Source of the DNA: Sulfurospirillum halorespirans DSM 13726
GTDB taxonomy: Bacteria; Campylobacterota; Campylobacteria; Campylobacterales; Sulfurospirillaceae
Direction of reading: 5' to 3'
Assembly (NCBI RefSeq): GCF_001723605.1
Contig: NZ_CP017111.1
Coordinates: 1,364,001 to 1,428,000, forward strand
DNA: 64,000 bases
The notes below the pieces were generated by a model, which searched no databases, was not told the DNA's origin, and saw only the letters and a program-made list of their open reading frames with translations. Within the stretch, counting starts at the first letter, position 1. Each line of letters starts with the position of its first letter. Positions 1-8,231 of this stretch are shown here, one piece after another. The translations under genes and the position numbers were made by a program.

Positions 1-188
1 CGAAGTTTGGCTTTGAGCTCTTCATTGGTAATGACCAAAAATTTCCACGGCTCCATGCCAAACGAAGAGGGCGATTTTTGACCGGCTTCTAGGATGAAGT
101 GCATTTGATCATCGCTGATTTTCTTCGTCTCATCAAAAATCTTGCACGCGTGGCGAAAGTCCATCGCTTTGGTAAAGTCGTTTTGCAT
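1..188 (-). CDS. Nitroreductase family protein (partial, N-terminus only)
   Basis: Only the first 62 codons lie in the window; the gene continues past position 1. The visible part begins MQNDFTKAMDFRHACKIF and contains the family signature SPSSFGMEPWKF, which forms part of the FMN and dimer interface in NAD(P)H-dependent nitroreductases. It is clearly paralogous to the gene at 382-1005, which diverges from it: both share FRHACK, ILEAG and SPSSFG at matching positions. The ATG at 188 is preceded on the minus strand by an AAAGGATTACGA-type ribosome site. The substrate cannot be told from sequence; family members reduce nitroaromatics, quinones or flavins. Confidence 0.9.
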   Translation of the reverse strand, partial: MQNDFTKAMDFRHACKIFDETKKISDDQMHFILEAGQKSPSSFGMEPWKFLVITNEELKAKL

Positions 189-247
189 TCGTAATCCTTT
201 TTTTTAAATAGTAAGACAATTATAGGAATAAATTACTTTAATTTCTC

Positions 248-269
248 TTACAATACTTTTTGTATGTAA
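248..269. promoter_or_regulatory. Inverted repeat between divergent nitroreductases
   Basis: TTACAATAC (248-256) and GTATGTAA (262-269) form an inverted repeat around a T5 spacer, with one bulged base. It sits in the 193-base gap between two divergent paralogous genes, where an operator shared by both would be expected. It could equally be a chance AT-rich palindrome. No regulator gene is adjacent. Confidence 0.3.
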
Positions 270-381
270 TAGTGTTTTATTTTATTAAGAGATTTCTTAA
301 CAAAATGACCTTCATTTTTAGCTTAACGCAAAGCGTGTTCGAGTTGTATTATAATCTACCAAAATTACAAGGAGATTTCCA

Positions 382-1005
382 ATGGATAAAAAAGAACTTT
401 TTTTAGAAGCAATGAACTTTCGTCACGCATGCAAGCTTTTTACTGAGAAAAGAATACCCACTGAAGAGTTAGAATTTATTTTAGAAGCAGGGCGTTTGAG
501 CCCTAGTTCGTTTGGGGTTGAGCAGTGGAAATTTGTCGTCGTGCAAAATGAAGCGCTCAAAAAAGAGATCGAAAACGTATCATGGAATCAAAAACAGATC
601 TCAACGTGCAGCGATCTTCTCATCATCCTAGCGCGCAAAGATGTGAGAAGTAGCGATGCTTATACGGTCAAACAGCTTAAACGATGGGGTTTAGACGAAA
701 ATGCTTTTAAAGGATTTCTTGGTATTTATCACGGTTGGGTTGATGGCAGAGATGACCATACGATTGAGATGTGGAGCGAAAAACAGTGCTACATCGCAGC
801 AGGAAACATGATGACGGCTGCTGCGAGCATCGGTATTGATTCATGTCCGATTGAAGGGTTTGAGTACCAAAAAGTCGATGCACTTTTGGGCATTGATACT
901 TCTGTGTACCAAAGTGCTTTAGTGATTCCTTTTGGGTACCGTGCGGCAGAGCAAAGAGGCAAACATCGCTTGAGTTTTGACGAAGTTGTAGAGTTTAAAA
1001 AATAA
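382..1005 (+). CDS. NAD(P)H-dependent nitroreductase
   Basis: A 207-residue protein with the nitroreductase fold signatures: RHACKLF at 14-20, SPSSFGVEQW at 40-49 and a C-terminal IPFGYRAAEQRGKHR segment that fits the FMN phosphate-binding region. Such enzymes are soluble FMN homodimers that use NAD(P)H to reduce nitro compounds, quinones or similar acceptors. The ATG at 382 follows a good ribosome site (AAGGAGA, spacing about 7). The gene diverges from a paralogue at 1-188 and converges with the UbiB-like gene; the four-hairpin repeat lies directly after its stop codon. The natural substrate is unknown. Confidence 0.92.
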   Translation: MDKKELFLEAMNFRHACKLFTEKRIPTEELEFILEAGRLSPSSFGVEQWKFVVVQNEALKKEIENVSWNQKQISTCSDLLIILARKDVRSSDAYTVKQLKRWGLDENAFKGFLGIYHGWVDGRDDHTIEMWSEKQCYIAAGNMMTAAASIGIDSCPIEGFEYQKVDALLGIDTSVYQSALVIPFGYRAAEQRGKHRLSFDEVVEFKK

Positions 1006-1118
1006 TTCTCATAAAACTTGTTTTATGAAGCTTTAGGGGGTGTCGGGGATTTATCCCTGACCTTAAGCAATGGGTTTTACTCATTGTTTAAGATACCGTT
1101 ACGCAAACTGCGTAACAT
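1006..1118 (+). repeat. Four-hairpin dispersed repeat, copy 1
   Basis: Four consecutive stem-loops fill the gap between two convergent genes: CATAAAACTTGTTTTATG (1010-1027), an imperfect stem GGTGTCGGGGAT/ATCCCTGACC (1039-1062), a CAATGGG/CTCATTG stem (about 1065-1089) and GTTACGCAAACTGCGTAAC (1098-1116). The whole unit recurs at 31405-31518 with about five substitutions and one single-base indel. Differences in the third stem replace Watson-Crick pairs by G-U pairs when read as + strand RNA. It may act as a bidirectional terminator or mRNA-stabilising element. Confidence 0.8.
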
Positions 1119-1123
1119 AATCT

Positions 1124-1801
1124 TTAAAAAATAATTCGCGCTAATCCTAGTGTGAATAAAACCAGTGCGACCTCTTTGAGTGCGGGGTCGTACATCAGCG
1201 TAAACAGCGCGCTGAGTAGCAGTATTATTCCGAACATAAAGGGTTTTAGGTACTGTTTTAACTCTTTTTTGAGCCACTCTAACTGCGAAAGAGAGAGTTC
1301 AACCTTAACCTCGCCATCGCTGATCTGTTTAATAGACGATTTGAGATGGTGAAGTGTCAGTGGAAGTGACTTAAACTCTTTAATCAAGCTCTCCAAAATC
1401 CCCCCATCCATGCCGAGCGCTTTGGGAATATTCTCTTGCAAAATGGGCAAAATATCTTTAATGCCGTTAAAATTTTCAATGTACGTTGTCCCCAATCCTT
1501 CAATAATCGCACTTACACGTAAAATATAAATGGCTTCTTGTGGCAATTTAAACGGCAGGTCACGGGTGGAACCTAGTACATCTAAGGCAAGTTTTTGCAT
1601 ACTCTCAGAGCTTAGATTTTCATTGCCAAAGATCTCAAACATGCGCTCACTTAAAAGGGCCAATTCACTCACAGGCGCTTCATACGCAACGGTTCCAAGT
1701 CGTTTACTCGCACTAATGTAGAGTTCATAATCTTTCTCATTGGCAGCTTTTAGAAGCTCAATGATGGCGATACGGGTCTGATTTGGGATGGATTTCACCA
1801 T
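1124..1801 (-). pseudogene. UbiB/AarF (ABC1) kinase-like protein, C-terminal fragment
   Basis: This 225-residue frame is the C-terminal half of an ABC1/UbiB-family protein, an atypical kinase-like ATPase linked to quinone biosynthesis and membrane lipid homeostasis. Upstream of its apparent start the same frame encodes LLITTKGELVLLDFGMVKS, which holds the DFG metal-binding motif and joins naturally onto the end of the neighbouring fragment at 1795-2592. The last 40 residues form a hydrophobic hairpin typical of the family's membrane anchor. The break needs a single missing base near 1846-1848, so this is either a recent frameshift or a sequencing error. The reading of the two pieces as one gene is secure. 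Confidence 0.85.
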
Positions 1802-2592
1802 GCCAAAATCAAGTAAAACGAGCTCTCCTTTGGTCGTAATGAGCAGATATTGCCAGGGTGTGGATCAGCGTGGAAATAGCCACGAAGGAGCATTTGCTCG
1901 GTGTAAAAGGAGATAAGTTTGCTAATAATTGCTCTAAAATCAATATTTTCTTTTTGCAAACGCTCTTTATCATCAAAGCGAAAACCCTCTTCATAACTCA
2001 TCACCAGCGCATCTTCACTGCAATACTCCACAAAAGGTGTGGGAAAAAGAATGCCCGAACGCGCGTACACGCTAGAGAATTTTTGAAGATTGTGAAGCTC
2101 GGTGGTCATATTAACCTCTTGAAGAATCATCTTTGAAAACTCAACGATGACTGCTTCAATAGAATTTTTCGTGTAGTGTGAAAACAGAGGTCTAAACAGT
2201 CGGTTGAAAAACGAGATAATGACAATATCGGCACGGACACGTTTTTCAATGTCCAAACGCCTGATCTTAACAGCAACTTTTACGCCATCAATGCGTGCTT
2301 CATGCACTTGTCCAATGGAAGCCGAAGCAAGAGGAATAGGGTCGAAATGCTCAAAAGGCATCGGTGTAAAGGCACGTGCAAGTACCACGTTTAACTGCGC
2401 TTCAGACATGGGCGGAAGTTGGTCATGCAGTGATTTGAGTTCATCCAAATACTCCGTGCTAAAAAAATCCGCCCGAGTGGCAAGCACTTGCGCCAGCTTA
2501 ATAAAACTAGCTCCTAAATTGACAATAGTACGGTGTAAGTTGACAGGAGAGAGCGGTTTTAAAAAGAGAAATCGCTCCTTTTTTTTGAGCAA
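1795..2592 (-). pseudogene. UbiB/AarF (ABC1) kinase-like protein, N-terminal fragment
   Basis: The N-terminal half of the frameshifted UbiB-like gene. It carries the family's KxGQ-like segment (GASFIKLAQVLATRADFF), the VAVKI lysine, and HADPHPGNI, the catalytic loop; after that the frame is wrong (CSLRPKESS...) and stops. One base is missing near 1846-1848. The TTG at 2592 has no ribosome site. The frame stays open upstream to a stop near 2677-2679 and encodes plausible family sequence (NPKRVYDVFYFLLS), so the true start is further upstream. A GAGGAG motif precedes an ATC codon near 2676, which would be a rare start codon. Confidence 0.85.
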
Positions 2593-2660
2593 TAAATAAA
2601 CGCTCAGTAAAAAATAAAAAACATCATAAACCCTTTTGGGGTTGAAAAGACGCCAATAGA

Positions 2661-2924
2661 CTAAGAGAGTTTTGATTTAAGCTCCTCGATGTCGCTTTTG
2701 GTGGCAAGACCTAGCTCATTCACCACCTCTTTAATCATCTCTTTCATTTTTGCTTTGACGCGCTCATCTTCCTCTTTGCCTCTTTGGCTAATAGACTCGA
2801 TGAAACTCTTTGCATCACTGGTACTTATTTTGCCTTTTTCTTCAAGCACCTTGAGCTCTTCTTCGATCTTTTCTTTCAGTACAACCATTCCGCCTAAGCT
2901 TACATGTAAAAATTCTTTTAACAT
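2661..2924 (-). CDS. Small phasin-like/coiled-coil protein
   Basis: An 87-residue, highly charged, helical protein (many K and E), with a KxxVNELGLATKSDIEELKSKL C-terminus that resembles the phasin/PhaF-like and poly-granule-associated small proteins. I chose the ATG at 2924 because AAAGGAG lies about 7 bases upstream; an earlier in-frame start at 2984 lacks a site. It directly precedes the UbiB-like gene, a common arrangement in proteobacteria. Residues LHVS near its N-terminus come from one copy of the iterated palindrome (2899-2910). Its function is not known; a coiled-coil partner or membrane-associated role is inference. Confidence 0.75.
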   Translation of the reverse strand: MLKEFLHVSLGGMVVLKEKIEEELKVLEEKGKISTSDAKSFIESISQRGKEEDERVKAKMKEMIKEVVNELGLATKSDIEELKSKLS

Positions 2925-2986
2925 AAGATACTCCTTTTGTTTTGAGTATAGTGTAACACGATTTGAGTAATGCTTAGTAAACACAT

Positions 2987-4345
2987 TTAATGGGCTCGCG
3001 CAAACTCACTTAAAAACCGTTTTCGCGCACTTTCATGCCCAATGAGAGGCTTTGGATAGCCTGCAATGTCATGGCTCATCAAGTACACCTCTTTGTGTAA
3101 AGAGCTTGCTGGAACATCGCTTAAAATTGGAAGATAGCGTTTGATGTAGCGCGCTTCTTTATCAAACTTTAACGACTGAGCATAAGGGTTGAAAATGCGA
3201 AAATAAGGTTGCGGATCAATCCCTGTTCCTGCGCACCATTGCCATGAAAGTATATTCGCACTTGCATCATAATCCAAAAGATACTTCGCAAAAAACACCT
3301 CACCTTTTTGCCACGGTAACATTAAATGCTTCGTAAAAAAAGAACCAACCACCATGCGAGCACGGTTGTGCATCAACCCTGTTGTCAGCAGTTCCATAAC
3401 CGCCGCGTCAATGAGTGGATAACCCGTTTCAGCTTTGATGAAACGCTCATACGCATCTTCATCCTTAGAAACGGGCGGTGAATATTTGTAATTTTCCCAT
3501 TCAAGTTTGGGAAAATGGTAGAGCAAATAAGCGTAAAATTCACGAAAAATAAGTTGTCTAAAAAAAGGCTCTGTGACGTGACTTTGCTTTTTGAGATTCA
3601 CTAAAAAGCGCACGATTTCTCGAATCGAAAGTGTGCCAAAACGAAGATGCACACTTAAATGTGACGTAGCATCCTCGTCTAAAAAATCACGTTTTTCTGC
3701 ATACGAATCGACTTTACATGTAAAGATTTCGAGTGCCTTTTGAGGCTCTAAAACGTTTACATGTAAAGGCTCAAACCCCATGCTTTCTAGCTTTACATGT
3801 AACGCTGTTTTTGCTCCATCTTGAATGCTCCAAAGCGCGTTATAGTCGAAGTTTGTAAGGCTTTGCTGAGCTCTCGCGTATTCCAATGCGTAAAATTGTG
3901 TGTAAAGTGCTTGACAAGCGCGGTAATATGGGGTGAAAACAAGGTAAGGTGAACCATCTTTTTTGAGCACTTCGTTTGGCTCAAAAAGGTAGCAATCATT
4001 CAGTGCATGAAAGCTTAGCATCTCAGCGATTTTTGCATCACGCTCTTTGGCATAACTGTCATAATCCACACTGGCATAAACCTCGCTAAACTCTAATGTT
4101 TTGAGGTAGGTAAACACTTCCAAAGGTGTGCCGTAAAAGAGCGCAAGATCAAGCCCCATTGCTTTAAGATCGGTTTTGAGTTTAAGCACCTGCTCAAAAA
4201 TAAAAGAGACTCTTTTATCGTTTTTTTCAAGCGAATTTAAAATGTTCGTATCGAAAATAAAAATGGGCAACACCTCGCCCTCAGTCGCTAAAAGCATCGA
4301 GTCGTGAACACGCAGATCGCGCCTAAACCAGAGGATTTTTTTCAT
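2987..4345 (-). CDS. phrB: Deoxyribodipyrimidine photolyase
   Basis: A 452-residue class I CPD photolyase, which uses light and FADH to split pyrimidine dimers in DNA. The N-terminal antenna domain begins KKILWFRRDLRVHDS, and the C-terminal FAD-binding domain shows HLRFGTLS, LMHNRARMVVGSFF and WQWCAGTGIDPQPYFRIFNP, which are diagnostic. Length is normal for the family. It is followed at once by the DUF523 gene on the same strand (upstream, 2-base gap), suggesting one transcript. Three copies of the iterated palindrome fall within 91 bases of this gene (3713, 3756, 3792), encoding FTCK, LHVN and LHVK in the variable linker between the two domains. Confidence 0.96.
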   Translation of the reverse strand: MKKILWFRRDLRVHDSMLLATEGEVLPIFIFDTNILNSLEKNDKRVSFIFEQVLKLKTDLKAMGLDLALFYGTPLEVFTYLKTLEFSEVYASVDYDSYAKERDAKIAEMLSFHALNDCYLFEPNEVLKKDGSPYLVFTPYYRACQALYTQFYALEYARAQQSLTNFDYNALWSIQDGAKTALHVKLESMGFEPLHVNVLEPQKALEIFTCKVDSYAEKRDFLDEDATSHLSVHLRFGTLSIREIVRFLVNLKKQSHVTEPFFRQLIFREFYAYLLYHFPKLEWENYKYSPPVSKDEDAYERFIKAETGYPLIDAAVMELLTTGLMHNRARMVVGSFFTKHLMLPWQKGEVFFAKYLLDYDASANILSWQWCAGTGIDPQPYFRIFNPYAQSLKFDKEARYIKRYLPILSDVPASSLHKEVYLMSHDIAGYPKPLIGHESARKRFLSEFARAH

Positions 4346-4347
4346 AC

Positions 4348-5295
4348 TTATTTGCCTTCTTGGATCATGGAACGAAGGGAGAGGTCTTTGGGGTAGGGGT
4401 TCAAAAACTTCTGCCCCAAAAGGTAGGTCGTATTGTACTTTTTAACCAAAAATTCGATGGTGCTCATCACAGAAATGAGCGGAGTGATCTCATCGCGAAA
4501 CTCTTCGATTTGCATGTGCAGTTCTGCTTTTTCACTGCTGTTCAGCTCTTTTTTGAAAAAGCCAACCATGTGTTGAAGCACATTCACCGTTTTACCAATC
4601 GAGCCTTTGTACGCAATCGTTTTTTTAAACAGCGCAAGGTACATTTGTGTAATCTCTTGCAAACTATTTTTCTCATGATTGGCAACGATTTTGCCCAAAA
4701 GTCGGTAGTTTCCTTCGTGTTTACTTTGAAGCAGAAACTTGTACGCGGTATGAAAACTCACAAGCTCTTGCATCGTTTTGATGTTTTTTTGAAGTTGCAA
4801 GGCATCTTCATACGCAAAGAGTTGCATCACAAAGTTTTCCCGAAGCCAAGGGTCGATCAAACGCGCCTCTTCCTCGATGGGAAAATCTACGAAGTGTTCT
4901 TTACATGTAAACGCAAAAAGCCCATCTTTTTTCCCTTCACTCATCTCTTTCATGTAGTACTTGGTACTCCCAAGCCCACAACTGGGTGACTTCGATTTCA
5001 AGATAATGCCGCAAATGGCTTCGTTTTGGATTTTGTGTAGTTCCTGCGCTACCGCATCATTCATCGCTTGTGTCACATCATTTTTGGAAAAGACAGTGAT
5101 GACGTTTTTATGCCTCTCTTCAAGCACAATGCGTATGGTCTCACGCGGTGTTCCAAAGGCTAAATGCTCAGGACAAAACGGAATAAACGAAGCGTATTTG
5201 CCAAGCTTGTCGGTAATGAAACGATCTCTTTGACCCGTTTTATCGTAACGAATTGGCTCACCCAGTAAACAGGCGGAAACGGCTATTTTGAGCAT
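4348..5295 (-). CDS. DUF523 and DUF1722 domain protein
   Basis: A 315-residue protein with an N-terminal DUF523 domain (SACLLGEPIRYDKTG at 7-21, CPE at 41-43, SKSPSCGLGS at 101-110) and a C-terminal DUF1722 domain (about 190-300), the same fusion as E. coli YbgA-like and related proteins. The conserved cysteines suggest a metal or Fe-S site, but no reaction is established; some DUF523 proteins are linked to 2-thiouracil desulfuration. It lies immediately upstream of photolyase on the minus strand, an association also seen in other proteobacteria (ybgA-phr), which supports a role connected with DNA repair or stress. FTCK near residue 130 derives from the palindrome at 4900. Confidence 0.9.
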   Translation of the reverse strand: MLKIAVSACLLGEPIRYDKTGQRDRFITDKLGKYASFIPFCPEHLAFGTPRETIRIVLEERHKNVITVFSKNDVTQAMNDAVAQELHKIQNEAICGIILKSKSPSCGLGSTKYYMKEMSEGKKDGLFAFTCKEHFVDFPIEEEARLIDPWLRENFVMQLFAYEDALQLQKNIKTMQELVSFHTAYKFLLQSKHEGNYRLLGKIVANHEKNSLQEITQMYLALFKKTIAYKGSIGKTVNVLQHMVGFFKKELNSSEKAELHMQIEEFRDEITPLISVMSTIEFLVKKYNTTYLLGQKFLNPYPKDLSLRSMIQEGK

Positions 5296-5377
5296 GGTGT
5301 TCCTTTGAATAGCTTTTTGATAGTATAAAATAAGATTGATTAAAAAGGCACTGATTTTATAACTTTAGTCGTTTTAT

Positions 5378-5392
5378 TGGTATATTTTTTGC
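5378..5392 (+). promoter_or_regulatory. Sigma-54-type promoter
   Basis: TGGTAT-N5-TTGC places GG and GC ten bases apart, the -24/-12 arrangement of RpoN promoters, with a T run before the TTGC. It lies about 40 bases upstream of the ATG at 5431. In Campylobacterota RpoN mostly drives middle-class flagellar genes, so this suggests flagellar co-regulation of the unknown gene downstream. Confidence 0.6.
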
Positions 5393-5430
5393 TTATATTT
5401 TATATAAAATTTACTCTGGGGGGATAATTT

Positions 5431-6438
5431 ATGAGTAGTATTTCATCTGTAACATCATCGCCTTTACTTCAAACCACGAATATTAATGCACTACTCTCCA
5501 CTTCGTCAACAACGACAACCGATACAATAGCATCGACGTCTACAACTGAGGCAACCATCTCAACACAGTGGGGTTTTAAAGTTGATGAGAATGGCTACTT
5601 TGGTGCAGACTTTAACGCTGCTACTGGCATTCCAAGCAATGTAAAAATCAATGAAAAAACACTTGAAATGGTTGCCGATAGTATAGATCTTAGCTCGTCT
5701 ACAGACCCAATTTCTGCACTTTCCAAAGCATGGAGTAATTTTACAAAGATTGCAGGAAATTCACTGGATCCTGATGGTTCGATGAGTCTGTCACAAATAG
5801 ACAACATGCCAGTATCGTATGTAACCGATAGCAGTATTTATGGAAATATCGTAAGTGTTCAACAAACGCAAGAACAATATCTTAAGAGTGAAGAAGCTAT
5901 GAATGTTGTTTCATCACTATCAAACGGACAATTAGACACAGGCACGACTACATTTTTTGGTGTCAATAAAGGTGTGAATAAACTCTCCGACTATCAAGGC
6001 GTATTGAGTGAAATAGGAATTACAACTGATGAAGGAAATGCCAATGAAAATGAAATGTCTGTAGGGAATCTTTTTAGTTGGTTTGTTGCAACAGGAAGTG
6101 ATAGTGGCAGGGTTGAAGCAACGCAAGCTTACTATAGCTTTACGCAAAGTGGACAAAGTTTGGAAGAGTATTCCAAAAGCAATTTTGGTGAAGATTTTTT
6201 CAACGAGGCTATGAAAGGCTACGGCACCCTGTCCGATGGGTCATACAATGGTGCGTTAGTTGATCAACTCCTTAAAGAAGTTGATGATCAAGTGACAAAA
6301 GATAGAGAAGCGTATAAAAGCATTTTACAAGCGAATGCTACACAATCTACTACACCAACAAACGCATCTGCAAAACAGTATCTGAGCTTCAATGACTCCA
6401 CCCTTTTAAGTGGTAGTTTGATTAGCGCGGGGTCTTGA
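5431..6438 (+). CDS. Unknown Ser/Thr-rich protein, possibly flagellar-coregulated
   Basis: I do not recognise this 335-residue protein. The first 45 residues are almost only S, T, A, I and L, without a hydrophobic signal peptide, as in flagellar axial or flagellar-exported proteins. The rest is acidic. Two short stretches, VDENGYFGADF and LDPDGSMSLSQID, resemble Ca-binding EF-hand-type loops. The tail LSFNDSTLLSGSLISAGS is again Ser-rich. The start follows a GGGGGGA ribosome site. A sigma-54-type promoter stands about 40 bases upstream. A non-chaperoned secreted protein or flagellar co-expressed effector is inference. It converges with the paaK gene through a hairpin built of two palindromes. 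Confidence 0.8.
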   Translation: MSSISSVTSSPLLQTTNINALLSTSSTTTTDTIASTSTTEATISTQWGFKVDENGYFGADFNAATGIPSNVKINEKTLEMVADSIDLSSSTDPISALSKAWSNFTKIAGNSLDPDGSMSLSQIDNMPVSYVTDSSIYGNIVSVQQTQEQYLKSEEAMNVVSSLSNGQLDTGTTTFFGVNKGVNKLSDYQGVLSEIGITTDEGNANENEMSVGNLFSWFVATGSDSGRVEATQAYYSFTQSGQSLEEYSKSNFGEDFFNEAMKGYGTLSDGSYNGALVDQLLKEVDDQVTKDREAYKSILQANATQSTTPTNASAKQYLSFNDSTLLSGSLISAGS

Positions 6439-6447
6439 AATTAATAA

Positions 6448-6477
6448 TACATGTAAAGCCAAAAGACTTTACATGTA
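6448..6477. terminator. Hairpin made of two palindrome copies
   Basis: TACATGTAAAG (6448-6458) and CTTTACATGTA (6467-6477) form an 11-base-pair perfect stem with an 8-base loop. It lies between the stop codons of two convergent genes and so can terminate in both directions. The stem consists entirely of two neighbouring copies of the iterated palindrome. Confidence 0.65.
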
Positions 6478-6482
6478 AAAGA

Positions 6483-7793
6483 TTATTTCGCTCGTTTATC
6501 CACCACACGCGTAGCTTTTCCCTCACTTCTCTGAAGCGATTTGGGTGCGACGAGTTTGACTTCGACGTTGATGTAGAGGTTATTGAGAAGTGCGTGTTGA
6601 AGCTCTTTTTTGAGGTTTCCTAGGTAGCTTACATCATCGCTGATTAAGTGTTCATCGAGTTCCACATCGATTTCAAGTTTATCGAGGTAGCCTTTTTTGT
6701 CGGCGATGATTTGGTAGTTGAGTGTGATGCCTTCTTGTTTGGAGAGCACGTGTTCGATTTGCGATGGGAAGACGTTGACGCCGTTGATAAGGAGCATGTC
6801 GTCACTTCTGCCGACGATGCTTTCTATCCTGCCAATGGTTCTGCCACAACGGCACGGAATGCGTGTGAGAGAGGTGATGTCACCTGTTCGGTAGCGAATG
6901 ATCGGCAAGCCTTGTTTGGTCAGCGTCGTGATGACAAGTTCGCCTCGTGTGCCCTCTGGTAGGACTTCACCCGTTTTTGAGTCGATGATCTCAGGGTAGA
7001 AATGGTCTTCATGAATATGCAAAAGATTGGAGTGTTTGCAGTTACACGCCACGCCCGGTCCGATGATCTCGGAAAGACCGTATATCTCGTGGTAGTCGAT
7101 GCCCCAGATGTGCGCTATCTCGTTTTTAAGCCCTTCACTCGTAGGCTCTGCGCCGAAAAATCCCACGCGAAGTTTGAAATCTTTTTGGATGTCATAACCC
7201 TCAGCTTTCGCTACTTCTGCCATGTGTAAAGCAAACGAAGGTGTGGCAGTCAGAACCGTTGCGCCAAAGTCTTTTAGAAGTAAAAGCTGGCGAGACGTAA
7301 AGCCTGTGGAGCTTGGAATGACGGCGATTTTCATGCGTTCAGCGGCGTTATGAAAGCCAAGACCGCCCGTGAAAAGTCCGTATCCGTGCGAGTTTTGCAT
7401 GATGTCTTGACACGTCACACCACCCATCGTAAAAGCCCTGCCCATCACTTCTGCCCAGATGTCCATATCGTGCTCTGTGTAGCCCACAACGGTGGGTTTT
7501 CCTGTGGTTCCACTTGAGCTGTGTATGCGGACGATTTGGTCCATATCGACCGAGAACATGCCAAAAGGGTAGTTGTCGCGAAGGTCGTGTTTTTTGGTGA
7601 AGGGAAGCTTGGCGATGTCCTCAAGGGTTTTAATATCTTGTGGTAAAACGCCATGTTCGTCAAACTTTTTCTTGTAAAACGGCACGAGATGATAGACGCG
7701 AAGCAAGGTCTCTTTGAGGTGTTTTAACTGCCACACTTGAAGCTCATCTTTACAAAGGCTTTCGTTTTTACTGAATGTCATTGGTTTTCCCAA
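6483..7793 (-). CDS. paaK: Phenylacetate-CoA ligase (paralogue 1)
   Basis: A 436-residue AMP-forming aryl-CoA ligase. The P-loop-like motif [16 protein letters not shown] (about 91-106), the [12 protein letters not shown] adenylate segment, a zinc-type CRCGRTIGRI stretch and the C-terminal [14 protein letters not shown] region define the PaaK family. It would activate phenylacetate or another arylacetate with ATP and CoA; run in reverse it could make ATP from arylacetyl-CoA, as in archaeal arylpyruvate fermentation. It is the last gene of the iorA-iorB-paaK-ACT-paaK operon, and is a diverged duplicate of the ligase at 8231-9529. Exact substrate preference is unknown. Confidence 0.93.
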   Translation of the reverse strand: MGKPMTFSKNESLCKDELQVWQLKHLKETLLRVYHLVPFYKKKFDEHGVLPQDIKTLEDIAKLPFTKKHDLRDNYPFGMFSVDMDQIVRIHSSSGTTGKPTVVGYTEHDMDIWAEVMGRAFTMGGVTCQDIMQNSHGYGLFTGGLGFHNAAERMKIAVIPSSTGFTSRQLLLLKDFGATVLTATPSFALHMAEVAKAEGYDIQKDFKLRVGFFGAEPTSEGLKNEIAHIWGIDYHEIYGLSEIIGPGVACNCKHSNLLHIHEDHFYPEIIDSKTGEVLPEGTRGELVITTLTKQGLPIIRYRTGDITSLTRIPCRCGRTIGRIESIVGRSDDMLLINGVNVFPSQIEHVLSKQEGITLNYQIIADKKGYLDKLEIDVELDEHLISDDVSYLGNLKKELQHALLNNLYINVEVKLVAPKSLQRSEGKATRVVDKRAK

Positions 7794-7796
7794 CCT

Positions 7797-8231
7797 TTAC
7801 ATGTAAAAATGTTTGGCTTGAACAATCTCAATATTTTGAGCTTGAAGTGCGGCAATCGCGTCGTCAAATCGCTCTTTATCGACACTGAAAATGAAAATAC
7901 CCGTGCTGGCTTCGTAAAAACTGTAGGTGTAGAGAATGTTAATGCCTGCACGTGAAAGCGCGCTGACGGCTTTGTCAAAACTGCCCACGACATCTTCGAT
8001 CTTCACACCAAACACGTCGGTGAAACGCACACTAAAACCCTCATCTTCAAGTACGGCTTTGGCTTTTTCAGGATTGTCTACGATGGTGCGAACCAAACCA
8101 AAATCGGTTGAATCCGCGAGCAAAATCGACTTGATCGAGATGCCATTTTTGGAAAGCACGTTGGTCAGTACCGAGAGCTCGCCTGCCTTATTTTCTAGAA
8201 AAATCGTTAATTGTTTGATGTTGCATTTCAT
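7797..8231 (-). CDS. Tandem ACT-domain amino-acid-binding protein
   Basis: A 144-residue protein composed of two ACT domains (about 3-65 and 70-140): IKQLTIFLENKAGELSVL begins the first and GSFDKAVSALSRAGINILYTY the second. ACT pairs bind amino acids and control enzymes; proteins of this type commonly accompany paaK/ior genes and probably sense aromatic or branched amino acids. It overlaps the stop of the upstream paaK by one base. The protein ends FYM-stop, and these last codons are supplied by the palindrome at 7796-7807. Confidence 0.92.
   Translation of the reverse strand: MKCNIKQLTIFLENKAGELSVLTNVLSKNGISIKSILLADSTDFGLVRTIVDNPEKAKAVLEDEGFSVRFTDVFGVKIEDVVGSFDKAVSALSRAGINILYTYSFYEASTGIFIFSVDKERFDDAIAALQAQNIEIVQAKHFYM

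Noticed and set aside
1077-1277. A 66-residue frame overlapping the hairpin repeat and the UbiB fragment
   Set aside because: Its sequence reads the repeat and shifted UbiB codons; no ribosome site and no plausible product.
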